From positions 1,176,071 to 1,240,070 of the forward strand of contig BFEA01000375.1 in the NCBI GenBank assembly GCA_003427395.1: DNA of 64,000 nucleotides, in the 5' to 3' direction. The translations under genes and the position numbers were made by a program. The notes under the pieces were generated by a model that saw only the letters and a list, made by a program, of their open reading frames with translations, was not told where the DNA came from and made no database searches. The stretch is from Chara braunii. Taxonomy: Eukaryota; Streptophyta; Charophyceae; Charales; Characeae. Within the stretch, counting starts at the first letter, position 1. Each line of letters starts with the position of its first letter. Of this stretch, positions 32,649-41,737 are shown piece after piece.

Positions 32649-32865
32649 GAGGCTGAACCCTCAACAGTCTGCAGAATCCCCTCACTGATTACACTGTAAA
32701 TGATAATCTACCTTAACCAAAATCAAAGTAGACTATCACTCACCCACACCAGATGGAAAACTCTACAGACTGTCGGTTCTTGTCACACTGTAAATCAGAG
32801 GGCGAAGGCGGGAAAAAGCAAAACAAGGAAAGGAAAAGAAGGAAGGAAGGAAAGCCCCACCTGTT

Positions 32866-32968
32866 CAGCACCTCTTACGTACAAGGCCAGCCACGTGGAT
32901 GACAGGTTGAGCGCTGGCTGGCCCCATCCCCGTGTGTCACAAGGACCCACTTGCACGCAGCCAAAAGG
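32866..32968 (-). pseudogene. exon-like segment shared with 28113-28215
   Basis: Minus frame: CVQVGPCDTRGWGQPALNLS and STWLALYVRG. See the paralogous segment for the shared pattern. Here it is within the 1.1-kb insertion, downstream of the RING-like exon. Confidence 0.45.
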
Positions 32969-33059
32969 CAAAAAAGAGGTAAAGAAAAGGAGGAGGAAAC
33001 CAAACCTGACAGGGAAAGAAAGATAATCCATTTGTCACAAAGAAAATAACACATCCCAC

Positions 33060-33165
33060 AGATCAACATATCTTTTCTTTTTTCTTTTTTTCTTTTTTTC
33101 TTATTTTTTCTTTTTTTCTTTTTTTCTTTTTTTCTTTTCTTCTTTTTTCTTTACCTGTCCCACCT
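33060..33165. repeat. polypyrimidine tract (T7C units)
   Basis: Repeated TTTTTTTC with small variations. On the minus strand it is the purine-rich start of the sequence following the RING-like exon's donor site, so Lys-rich translation across it is not meaningful. Confidence 0.9.
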
Positions 33166-33530
33166 CGGCAGATAGGACAGCTACGGTGAGGATGATGTGG
33201 ATGTTCACAAGGATGCCCAAGGAGAGCTGCGCCAGCACAGCATTCAGCAGGACGGCTAGCACGAATCATCCCATCAAAACAGTCCTGACAGAGGACATGT
33301 TGTCCACATGTCAAAAAAACAGCAGGACGTTCATCACAGTGCGGCATCATACAGTTCTGATAGCGTCCTTGGGCACAACAGGGACAACGTATATCTGGGT
33401 GATAGGGATGTGTACCATGAGGAAATGTTGGACACCCTTCAGAACAGACTGCGGCAGTCGCAATAGATTGATAATGGCTATGGCATAGATGATGCATTCC
33501 ACAGCAAAGGCGCGCCGCATCTCTGTCCCG
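33156..33530 (-). pseudogene. double RING-like exon carried in the insertion
   Basis: Minus frame from about 33530: DAARLCCGMHHLCHSHYQSI, HPDIRCPCCAQGRYQNCMMP, HCDERPAVFLTCGQHVLCQD, CFDGMIRASRPAECC, HRSCPICRGGTG. Two RING-like zinc sites in tandem, the second complete (C-x3-C, L-x-C-G-x-H-x-x-C-x2-C, CPIC). After GGGACAG comes a canonical donor GTAAAG, so the exon probably ends at about 33156. The upstream end is cut by (TA)n. E3 ubiquitin ligase function would be the family expectation; this copy is truncated. Confidence 0.6.
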
Positions 33531-33828
33531 ATATATATATATATATCGTCACAAACAGAACTGCCTATATATATCGTCACAAACAGAACTGCCCGGTGAA
33601 ACCGTAGGCAGAGAGAGAGAAGAGGACAACAAACGAGGGGCTGTGACAAACTATATCTATATATATATTTGAACAGGTTGGTGTACCAACTGATATATAT
33701 ATATGGTGTACCAACTGAGCTAGGGGCGTTGGTGATTGTTGCGCTTGAAAATCTCGAGCGGCGAGACCTTGATGGCGGGGGACTGGCGTGGAATTAGCTA
33801 ACAGAGCATTTTTTCATTTTGTTCTTTG

Positions 33829-33914
33829 ACTGGACCATTTGCGTGTCGTCCTTGCACAGGAGCCATACTAATCTTCTCCGTATCGTTCCAATTTTAACGG
33901 ATGTCCCGAAGAAC
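33829..33914 (-). pseudogene. U6: U6 snRNA-like sequence (copy 1)
   Basis: Minus strand: TTCTTCGGGACATCCGTTAA, AATTGGAACGATACGGAGAA and GATTAGTATGGCTCCTGTGC, then AAGGACGACACGCAAATGGTCC. This covers nearly the whole of U6, the catalytic snRNA of the spliceosome, with a few substitutions (ACAGAGA box changed to ACGGAGA). No plant USE or TATA element was seen upstream, so it is more likely a pseudogene than a working copy. Confidence 0.8.
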
Positions 33915-34099
33915 GTCCAATCGCCAAAAACGGAATTCAGCCTCCCTCTCTTCTCTCAAGCGAGAGAGACTTCGTGAACAACCATTCTTTCAAACCAAAA
34001 AAAAAAACAAAAAAGGGAAGAGAGAAAACGGGACAAGAGGAGCTAGAAGAGGATATGCACACGTCGCACAAGTGGCACACCGATAAAACAAGTCACACA

Positions 34100-34370
34100 C
34101 TAGGTCCTAAAACTCGCAAAATCGCAAAATCGGCGGCCAAAAGCGGCCAGATCCTACCGGTAGGATTTGGCCGCGTCCCTCGGGACATCCGTTAAAATTG
34201 GAACGATACAGAGAGAAAGAAGATTAGCATGGCCCCTGCGCTTTCAAGGATGACACGCATAAATCCAGGATTTGGCCGCCGATTTCGCGATTTTGCGATT
34301 GGCCACCGATTTCGCGATTTTAGTAGCATCTGGCCGTTCATTTTGGGATTTTGCGAGTTTGAGGGCCTAG
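34100..34370. mobile_element. TIR-bounded 271-bp unit enclosing a U6 sequence
   Basis: The left end CTAGGTCCTAAAACTCGCAA is matched by the complement of the right end, CTAGGCCCTCAAACTCGCAA. Both continue AATC-CAAAAT. Inner arms also pair (GGCGGCCAAA against GGATTTGGCCGCC), and a hairpin with GATCCTACCGGTAGGAT lies at 34149-34167. U6-like sequence fills the centre. No clear target duplication. Confidence 0.6.
34175..34265 (+). pseudogene. U6: U6 snRNA-like sequence (copy 2), inside the TIR unit
   Basis: GTCCCTCGGGACATCCGTTA, AAATTGGAACGATACAGAGA, then an inserted GAAA, GAAGATTAGCATGGCCCCTG, CGC, a 4-bp TTTC insertion, AAGGATGACACGCA. The conserved ACAGAGA is intact, but the insertions should disrupt folding. 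Oriented opposite to copy 1, 260 bp away. Confidence 0.82.
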
Positions 34371-34935
34371 GTAGTATGTATGAGTATGCCCGAAGAAGGC
34401 AAACCAGGCGGGAAAGAGGAGAGGGAGAGGATGTGAACTACAGAGTATCGCAGGATTCCAAACAGCACACAAGACAAGCGGAACAGCAAAACACGACATG
34501 ATCGACGGATAGTGGGTGAGATGAGAAGCATCAGCGCCTAGGGGAAAGAGAGAAGTCACCGTCACGAATTGCCGAGTACAAGCTGACGAAATGCCACGTG
34601 TACATACTTTTGTCTTTTCGTGTTCCGGTCCCTGCCCAGCTGTTGTGAGGGATGACCGATCAGAAGAGATGCCTGGACAAGGTCCCGTTCCCGAGGCCCC
34701 CGTCTCGCCAACCCGCGCAGGCCTTCGGACCCTTCCAGACCCCTCTTCAACCCCGAAGTAGGTGTCGTTCGTCCTAAGATGAGAGCTGCCGTGCTACCTT
34801 CTTGCCTGGAAAGCATTTCCTTTTTTTCGGAGGGTGACGGCCTTGAGATATGATCACGGAACTGCCCGCCCCTACCTAGGTAATTCAGAATGTGCCTCCA
34901 GTAGCGTTCGAACTCAGGTCTATATTTGAACAGTT

Positions 34936-35897
34936 CAGGGCCCTGGGCCGACTAGCACTCGTTTTAAACGTGAGACAGTGCTGCGTGACCCGCTTTTGGC
35001 ATTAAAAAAATGGTTTCTGCATTTTTTTCAGATTAAAAAAACTCTCTTTCTTCTAGATAAAGAAAGCACTTAGTGCCAACGAACTGTGATAGTCCTCTGG
35101 ATACCCCTGATCGGTATTAGGGGGGTCTATGACCAACACGGGTGTGAGTGTGAGCGCGAGTGGGTTGTGTGTGGTGTGTGGGAGAGTGTTGGCCATAGCC
35201 TCTGCTGCTACTCGATGAAGGGTGGGGGACGATGAGAAAGGGAGGCACAGCTACTGGCAGGTCTCGGTCTTTGTGTTAGGCAGACCCCCACTGGCGGCCC
35301 CAACCCTATACACTAACCATTAGGGGCAAGGGGCAACATGAAATCCCCCCTTCACAAAGAGAGGAAAACTATGCTTGCAGGGGTCCCCTCTAGATAGTCT
35401 TAGGAGTAGGTAGTGGAAACAGAAGTTGAGAGAAGAATATAGACAGTTGAAAAAAAAAAAGATAAAGAAAGCAAAATTCAGCTTAGGGTGCTCCCGTCAG
35501 CCAATGGGATGGGAGCCGTCGAATTCATCGCCTCTTTTTCTGGAGGCATGCTGGACTCAGCCAATGGGCTGCGTCCAGTACTTCGTACACACCACTTCGT
35601 TTTTCTCTTCTCAAGACGTGAAGTACTGTAGCAGGGATGCGTTTTCGCCCCCCCCCTCAGAAAGCTGTGAAAACGCATCGCTGCTACAGTGATTTTGAAT
35701 TTAAAGAAAAAGAAGAAATCATGAACGTGCGTAGGGTACACAGGCAAAACTTTTCCCCTTTTTTCGAATCTCTGCAAAATTCGGAACTCCGCATGATTTC
35801 CCCTCCATCGATGGCCTGTAGCCATCTAAATATGTCACACGTGATAGAAAACCAAAAGGACACGGTTTAAAACGGCGCTAGTCGGCCCTGGCCCCAG
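34936..35897. mobile_element. 962-bp TIR element inserted in a SINE
   Basis: Left end CAGGGCCCTGGGCCGACTAG, C, then ...TTTTAAAC. Right end, reverse complement, CTGGGGCCAGGGCCGACTAG, C...TTTTAAAC. About 18 of 21 terminal bases match, followed by a shared TTTTAAAC. CAGGG termini recall hAT elements, but I cannot establish an 8-bp duplication; CAGGG lies at both junctions. No transposase frame, hence non-autonomous. Confidence 0.65.
35627..35692. repeat. foldback with 22-bp arms
   Basis: ACTGTAGCAGGGATGCGTTT-TC and its complement GA-AAACGCATCGCTGCTACAGT flank a spacer of about 23 bases with a C8 run. One mismatch in 22. Within the TIR element. Confidence 0.85.
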
Positions 35898-35936
35898 GGG
35901 TGTACCAACTGAGCTAGGGCAGTTGGTATGCCTGGA

Positions 35937-35975
<39 letters not shown>

Positions 35976-36767
35976 TTCTGTTTCCCTTTTATCCTGAGGT
36001 TTTTTTTTTTTTTCCCATCCTCCCCTTCAACCATTCCCCCACTTTTTTTTTTTTTTTTTTTTTTTTTTGAAAACAAGTTGCAGCTTATATTATAAAAGTA
36101 ATCAAATGAGGCCGTGAATCCCTCCACATCTCAACCGGGGAGTGACGCTTGTGCTGGAAACCGGGTCCAGCGTCCCATGGTCTGCAACTCCAAAGAAAGT
36201 CTGCAACTGGACCAAAAAAATCCGGAAACAGAAATAAAGGGAGGAAAATAACCAGGGGCTACTGAAAGAAATCCTACTATCTGTCTGGGAGCCTTACCCA
36301 GCTTCGCTTCAAAATCTTACAGAAAAGAGAGCAAGTACCTATCTGTAAACTCAGGGAAGCCTGAACCGCCTAGATGGGTTTCCCACCACACACCCTTGGA
36401 TCTTCATTGGCATCAACATTCAACGAACCAAGATCACCATGGATATAGTTCAAGTTTGCTTCCTCCAAACGAGTAGCGTTCCCACCACTAACGGGTGCTC
36501 TCCCACTGCCACCGTAGTGCCGCCCCTCGCAGATGCTATGTAGCCTCTCAGGCAGGAGCTCAATCTTAATCTAACCTAAACAACAGTACATGAGTCTCTA
36601 CAGGTCCTACCGTTGAAAAACTGACAGTCAGCCTATCAGCTCAGACATGAGACCCTGGTAACTTGAACACCATTGATGTAATGGGCCTACAGCGGCCCTA
36701 AAGACAACCAAGTGGAGATTTTGGGATGCCCTACCTCATCCTGCATGACCAGTCTTCCCTTAAGACC

Positions 36768-38156
36768 TCATGTATTCCAAAACCACTTCGACCCATCCCG
36801 GGATGTGCCGGCCTTCACTTTCCTGTACCCATCCGCCCATATACATTGCCTGAATTGAGCCTTAATGCGAGTTTTCAGGACTTCATAAGGAATCTGCTCA
36901 TGCCGGAAGACATGGCTATTCCTTTCCTCCCAGATTGTCTGCAGTAACACTGCTCTGAAGACTTGAGCCAGGTAGATGTCAGCAGCCCCTGCTTTAGTAG
37001 AACGAGCATGGATCCCATCCAAGATGTAGTCCTCAGACCATTCTATATCCGAGAGCTTAAGGTTCGCCCAGTGCTTACGCCACCAGGACCAAATCCGTTT
37101 GGAGAAGGGGCAATCCAACCATAGGTGACGGGTAGTTTCCCATGCCCACTTGCACCGGGAACAGCTCAGAGGAACTTCCATGCCCCTGCCTGCCAAAAAG
37201 ACCGCAGAGGGGATCACCATATGAGATTGGGTCCATAGCAGGCTGGCTAAACGCTGCGAGGGGAGCTTTTGCAAAAGTTGCCAGAGGGCCACGTAGTCTT
37301 CTTCCGCATAGTTCTTCAAGGCCTGGTTGGCCCTGGCCTTCCTCACTGCGTCAAAGGGTTTGCATTTGGCATCTTGTCTGAGGATCCGCACCCCCCACCT
37401 GGGGGAGTACTGAGACAACTGTAGGTTGGTCGTACCCTGAGTCGTCTTCACTGTCCAACTCAAACGAAAAGGATGCAGCTTAACCTCTGAAGCAGGCCTT
37501 CCTGCCATGCACAGTCGCGGGCGAGCTACATTGTATTGGTCCAAGTTCTCATTTACAACACATTGAACAAGCTCCGGTACAGGCGATAGGATTCCCTCGT
37601 TTTCAAATCTTAACGGGGTAGATTCTTCCCACGATGGCTCTTGCGACCAAAGCTGAAAGATCCTGTCACCCGTTTCCTCTTTCCTCAGGAACCTGTAAAC
37701 CCTGGTCTCATGGGGAAGGTCCGTTGTGAGATACCAACTTCCTTCTTGCAGCAGCTCGTTCTGGTCTAATTGGGTCTTCCAATGCGTCCGGATAGCCTCA
37801 ATCAGTGCCCGCAGTTTACCGTGTACCAGACGTAAATGTGGGTGTTCACTCCTTAGTTCCTGTTCGGAAATCCAGTCCAAATTGTTAGCTTTCCTGATAT
37901 CCCTCACTCTAAAGATGCCCCTCTCCATCCACCGTCTGCCAAAGAGACCTTGCCCTTCCGCAGCGGAAAAGGGTAGGCCGTTCCGATCCAATATGAGCGG
38001 ATTGTCGAAAAGGCACTCGTTCAGAATCTCTGTGAGGGTCTGGGGTTCTGAATAGTACGATGGCTTTAGCTGTTGCCATGCCCGTAAGACTGATCTCCAA
38101 AAAGCCGATTTTGGGCGTTGATTCACGAAAGCCTCGCTTAAGAAGCAGGACCACAC
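36768..38156 (-). pseudogene. LINE ORF2, C-terminal zinc-binding region
   Basis: 462 codons, otherwise open. Near residue 330 it has LSCSRCKWAWETTRHLWLDC, the C-x2-C ... H ... C of the zf-RVT domain found after RT in plant LINEs. Then FSKRIWSWWRKHW and FRAVLLQTIWEERNSHVF. An in-frame stop separates it from the thumb region. It ends in GSKWFWNT at 36768, and a 3' UTR of about 700 bp leads to the A tail. Confidence 0.82.
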
Positions 38157-38177
38157 ATCTGAGCTAATGGACAGGTT

Positions 38178-38829
38178 TCATTCTTTGCCCAAGATGTATT
38201 CACCTAGCTGTACCCATAGCCTGTCTGGGGGGCCTAAGGCCGCCTTAATTGGCCATTTCGCTAAGGAAGCCAAGTTCTGCAAATTAGGATCTAACAAGCC
38301 CAGACCCCTTTCCTTCCTCGGGTGGGTGATAATATCCCACGCTACCTTGTTCAAACAGTCCTGATCCTCACTGGCCTCGGGCTTCCAAATTAATTTCCTG
38401 GCTCTCGCTTTGACCCGACCGAGAGTTGCCTCTCCCATGAGATGAACAGACAAAACATACCAAAGGACAAAAAAGGCTGAGACGGAAATCAAGAAGGCAC
38501 GACCGAATAGGCAGTGAAGGAAAGGCCTGTTCCAACTGGCGATTCGGGACACCACTTTCTGTTCCAGCAGATGATCTTGGGTCTCTGCGCAATCAACCAT
38601 TGACACTTGCACACCCAGAAAGCGCTCCGATGAATTGTCTGGAACTCTTCTCATCCCCCAGTCCACACACAAATTGGTGGAAAGGGGGTAGAAGATAAAC
38701 TGACTTGGACCAGTTGATTGATGCCTCGGATAGGGAACAGTAGGAGTTGAGAACCTGTGAGACTTGGTTAAGAACCTGCGGAGAGTTCTCCGCACAGATA
38801 GTTAGGTCGTCAGCGATCGCACCTACTTT
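38178..38829 (-). pseudogene. LINE ORF2, RT thumb and connection
   Basis: Begins with AIADDLTICAENSPQVLNQV, slips frame near 38690, and continues as RFLGVQVSMVDCAETQDHLL ... ASWNRPFLHCLFGRAFLISV and LNKVAWDIITHPRKERGLGL. These are the usual post-active-site blocks of plant LINE RT. Stop at 38178. Confidence 0.82.
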
Positions 38830-39312
38830 TCATTCTACTCCTGGTTTGATCCTCAGTCCGGAGATTTGAGTGTTGAATCTGAAGTTGTCCAATAAGATCT
38901 CAAGATGAAGTACAAACATAAGTGGGGCCAAAGGACAACCATGTCGCAAAGACCTTGTCAGTTTGAATGATTCCGAACGATGGCCGTTAATCATCACCGA
39001 TGTTGTCGCTTGAGAGTACATGCCCCGCACCCAATTACAGATATTGGTCCCGAAGTTCATATGTTTCATCGTGGTTAGAACAAAGGACCACCCTACTTTG
39101 TCATATGCTTTCTCCATATCAAGTAGTAAGATGGCTACGTCTCTGTTCTCTTTAGCTACCACTTCCGCTGCCTGTAGGGTGGTGATGATGTTCTCATGAA
39201 TAGAGCGCCCCTTGACAAAGGCGCCTTGTTCATGCCCTGTTAATTGTGGCAGATGGACGACAATCCTCAAGGCTAAGGCTTTGGCTAATAGTTTGTAGGA
39301 CGCGTTTAGCAA
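38830..39312 (-). pseudogene. LINE ORF2, RT palm
   Basis: NWRLISLLNASYKLLAKALA lies across the junction. Then ILLLDMEKAYDKVGWSF (first catalytic Asp), RSLRHGCPLAPLMFVLHLE, and GLRIKPGVE. TGA at 38830 stands six codons before AIADDLTICAE (38806-38817 encodes DD), the RT active-site pair, so the stop separates it from the rest. Confidence 0.88.
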
Positions 39313-39343
39313 GGAAATGAGGCGCCAATTACGTATATTAGTC

Positions 39344-39694
39344 TTAGACCTTTTTTTTGTACAGCAGAGAGATCACTCCCTCTACCATGCCTGGGGGGAG
39401 GTTCTCGCCCAAGAGAACATTATTGAATAAATCATTGAGCACGGGGCCCAGTGGGTCCCAGAGTGTCAAAATTAGCTCGATAGGCAGGTCATCCGGCCCT
39501 GGGGCTTTGCCCGCCGCCATTGCCTGCGCAGCGATCTTCGGTTCCTCAATTGAAAGGGGGAAATCAAGATTGAAAGGGGAGCTTTTTCTCTGAGAAATTC
39601 CAAAATTCAGAAAAGTCCCGCAGGTCTGTGTGTGGCGAGTCGAAAGGGCCGTGTGTGGTGAGTATATCGCTAAAGTATTCTTTAGCATATTCAC
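39344..39694 (-). pseudogene. LINE ORF2, start of RT
   Basis: FNLDFPLSIEEPKIAAQAM, then AGKAPGPDDLPIELILTLW (the KAPGPDG block of LINE RT) and GMVEGVISLLYKKK. The frame ends in a run of eight A (about 39352-39359), which suggests one extra A. Confidence 0.85.
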
Positions 39695-40976
39695 ACATTT
39701 GTAGCGCGTTTTCTGTTGGTGAGGCTGTAAGAGAGAAAGGATGATCTAACGGTTTCATCAAGGGCCTGGTATGCGACTTTAGCAGAGTTTGAAAGGTGTC
39801 TTTCGTCATGCGGTCGTAGTAGATCATGCCCTTGATTTTTAGCCAGTCCTTACGTTGTTCCTCAAGCTTGTTCTCGTGTAGCTCGAGAGCGACCAGTGCT
39901 TCCTGCTTCTTCAGGTACCAGTAGATATCTGAAACCGTGTTCGTTCCCAGGTTTTGCTCTGCACATGAGATAATGGATCTTAGGTCTTGTGTTAGTTTAT
40001 GTGTCTTTCTGCTCTTCAATTGAGAATAAAGGTTGCAGGTTTCTTGCAATGCCGACATGAGTCTGTCAAACCAGGCTTGCAGAGAGGCACATAGTGTGGA
40101 GGTTTTCCTCCCATTTAGGATAATCCGCTCCAGCCACTGGATCAAGGCCTCATCCTTGAGATGAGACACATTTAGTCTAAAGTAGTTGGGACCTCTGTCA
40201 GGGTCACCCTCGAGTTGTAAGTCAAAAATTACTGGGGAGTGGTCAGAGAGAGGAGAAACTCCTACTCTGGCCTCCAAACAGTTGGTCCACGGAGTACCTT
40301 TCACTAGTGCAAAATCCAGACGTCTAGCCGAAGCCGCTCCATGTGCTGAGCCGAACCACGAAAAACCGTGAAAGTCCGGGTTCAGATGTCTGTATGCGTC
40401 AGTTAGCCCAAAGGTATGTATAAACTTGTGCAGCAAGAGGGCGTCTTTACGCAGCGGTTGAGCCACAGGTGAATCCAGCCCCGGGGTCAACACCGTGTTC
40501 CAATCAGCGGCCAAAATAAGATTGTCGGCGTCTGGGATTATTTCTGGGAAAGTTGCAATAAAATGTGCACGTGCGTTAAACTCTGCTGGAAGGTAAAGAG
40601 ACATAATAACCCAGGGATCTGAGTCTATTTCGACTTTAACCCAACACCATCGTCCAGAAACATCCGTCAGTGAGTCGATTACTTCGATAAAAAGGTCGGT
40701 CCGGAGTAGGATGGTCGTTCCCCCTTTAGAGCCCACTGCAGGGGCCCATAACTGAAAGCCCGGCCACCATTGCTGCATCTCTCTAATTTTGTCGTTATTT
40801 ACTTTAGTCTCCTGGATGCACAAGATTTTAACTTCATTCTCAAACATCCAACTTCGTAATCTATTACGCTTATTCTTGTTAGCGGTGTCTCCTAATCCCC
40901 TGACGTTCCAGGTGGCGAAGAGCCTACTTCGCATTAACACTCGACCGCCCGGCTTCAGTCTGGATCCGGTTTGCAT
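39564..40976 (-). pseudogene. LINE ORF2, endonuclease part
   Basis: AP-type endonuclease that nicks the target for primed reverse transcription. Motifs in order: FATWNVRGLGD (about residue 20), ILCIQETKV (Glu), ADWN, GFSWFGSAHGAASARRLDFA, and VSPLSDHSPVIF with the catalytic His. A helical linker follows (QLKSRKTHKLTQDLRSII). 470 codons from ATG 40976; the frame ends at a one-base slip near 39600. The RT domain continues in the next frame. Confidence 0.88.
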
Positions 40977-41685
40977 TGCCCTGCAGTAGCGATGACTTCC
41001 GACGCCTCATGGGCTTCTCCTCAGGTTTCGGTTGGGGAGTGGACCAACTGGCCCGTAAAATGGAGTTCAGGGTCTGTGCCGAAAACATAATGCTTTTGTT
41101 GGATGACTGCGTAAGATACGCTGCCGTAGAACGGGCCGTCAGCCCTTCCACCACATGGATATCCTTTAAGATGGTATTTTTTGGGTCTGACAGATGAGCG
41201 ATCGGAAGGTAGGATATGCCAAGGTCTTTTAATTGATCCTTGCTCAGCGGGCGGGCATCCAAGAAGGCATAGAAGAAAACAAGTTTCTTACCATTATTCG
41301 AGATTAGGTGGCGGGTTAGCTTGATTCCGGGAATCAGCCTGCTTCTGAACTTGTTCTGAACTTGTTGCCTCGCTACCATTGTGACAAAACTCTCCGAGGG
41401 GTCCTCTGTTGGACTCAAAAATGGTAAGAACTTCCTTTTCTGCTGATCTTCAAACACCAGGGTCAGCGGACCCTGGGCCAAAGGAACACAAAAAATAGAC
41501 GCGACATATTTGGTGGCCATTTCCCCTTTACTCAGGGTAGGGGCAGATGGGACCATAGCCAGCGAGAGTGAGTCTATCTTCGAAGTGGAGTCTCTCTCAG
41601 TCTCCTGTGGTTCGGAGCGGTCTGCATCCGAACCATCAGGGGAGTTGCTTCTGGCGGCCGATTGGTTCGCCTGAGCTTCATCCAT
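40924..41685 (-). CDS. LINE ORF1 protein (probable RNA-binding)
   Basis: 253 codons, intact, ATG at 41685 about 50 bp from the LINE's 5' edge. A Ser/Asp-rich start (DGSDADRSEPQETERDSTSK) precedes a globular middle (KYVASIFCVPLAQGPLTLVF ... KLVFFYAFLDARPLSKDQLK) and a basic end (KPMRRRKSSLL). I see no zinc knuckle. In LINEs ORF1 packages the RNA and helps integration; that role is assumed from position, since the fold is not recognisable to me. Its last 18 codons overlap the start of ORF2 in another frame. Confidence 0.65.
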   Translation of the reverse strand: MDEAQANQSAARSNSPDGSDADRSEPQETERDSTSKIDSLSLAMVPSAPTLSKGEMATKYVASIFCVPLAQGPLTLVFEDQQKRKFLPFLSPTEDPSESFVTMVARQQVQNKFRSRLIPGIKLTRHLISNNGKKLVFFYAFLDARPLSKDQLKDLGISYLPIAHLSDPKNTILKDIHVVEGLTARSTAAYLTQSSNKSIMFSAQTLNSILRASWSTPQPKPEEKPMRRRKSSLLQGNANRIQTEAGRSSVNAK

Positions 41686-41737
41686 TCTAGCCTTCTTCGA
41701 GGATTTATGAACTCTAGTTCCGCCGGACGGGTTAGGC

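Larger units (their letters stand above)
32529..33652 (-). mobile_element. retrozyme- or Penelope-like non-autonomous element with terminal direct repeats
   Basis: The direct repeats CGTCACARACAGAACTGCCC... to ...GGGGCTGTGACAAACT lie at 32543-32619 and 33575-33652. They differ at only a few bases, and (TA)n lies at both outer edges. The right copy has an extra partial unit at 33547-33565. A hammerhead-like core adjoins the left repeat. The interior holds a RING-like gene piece and its downstream exon-like segment, on the same strand. There is no reverse transcriptase, so it would be mobilised in trans. Hammerhead motifs with terminal repeats are known from Penelope-like elements and plant retrozymes; which applies here is open. 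Confidence 0.55.
32427..33734 (-). mobile_element. SINE, split by a 1.1-kb insertion
   Basis: The head is on the minus strand at 33653-33734 (CCTAGCTCAGTTGGTACACC, an A box, then GTTCAAATATA). The body at 32427-32528 has the B-box-like CTGAGTTCGAATCC and ends ...GACCGTCAAGG. The same SINE is at 34815-35928. Candidate target duplication ATTGTTG (32420-32426 and 33735-33741). The insertion fell in its ATATA stretch. Confidence 0.65.
34815..35928 (-). mobile_element. SINE, split by a TIR element
   Basis: Target duplication TGCCTGGAAAGC (34803-34814) and TGCCTGGAAAAC (35929-35940). On the minus strand: head ACTGCCCTAGCTCAGTTGGT (A box), interruption, then GTTCAAATATAGACCTGAGT, TCGAACGC (B box), body and an A(7) tail. 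The SINE alone is about 152 bp. Same family as the SINE at 32427-33734. Confidence 0.8.
36043..41737 (-). mobile_element. LINE (L1-like), near full length
   Basis: ORF1 and ORF2 are on the minus strand, ending in a 26-base A tail (T tract 36043-36068). Further T tracts at 35941-35974 and 36001-36013 suggest tail heterogeneity or an older tail. Its 5' edge at 41737 meets a repeat that also occurs at 61965. No target duplication was identified. ORF2 needs three frame corrections and one stop correction. Two of the shifts lie at or beside A runs. Confidence 0.88.
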
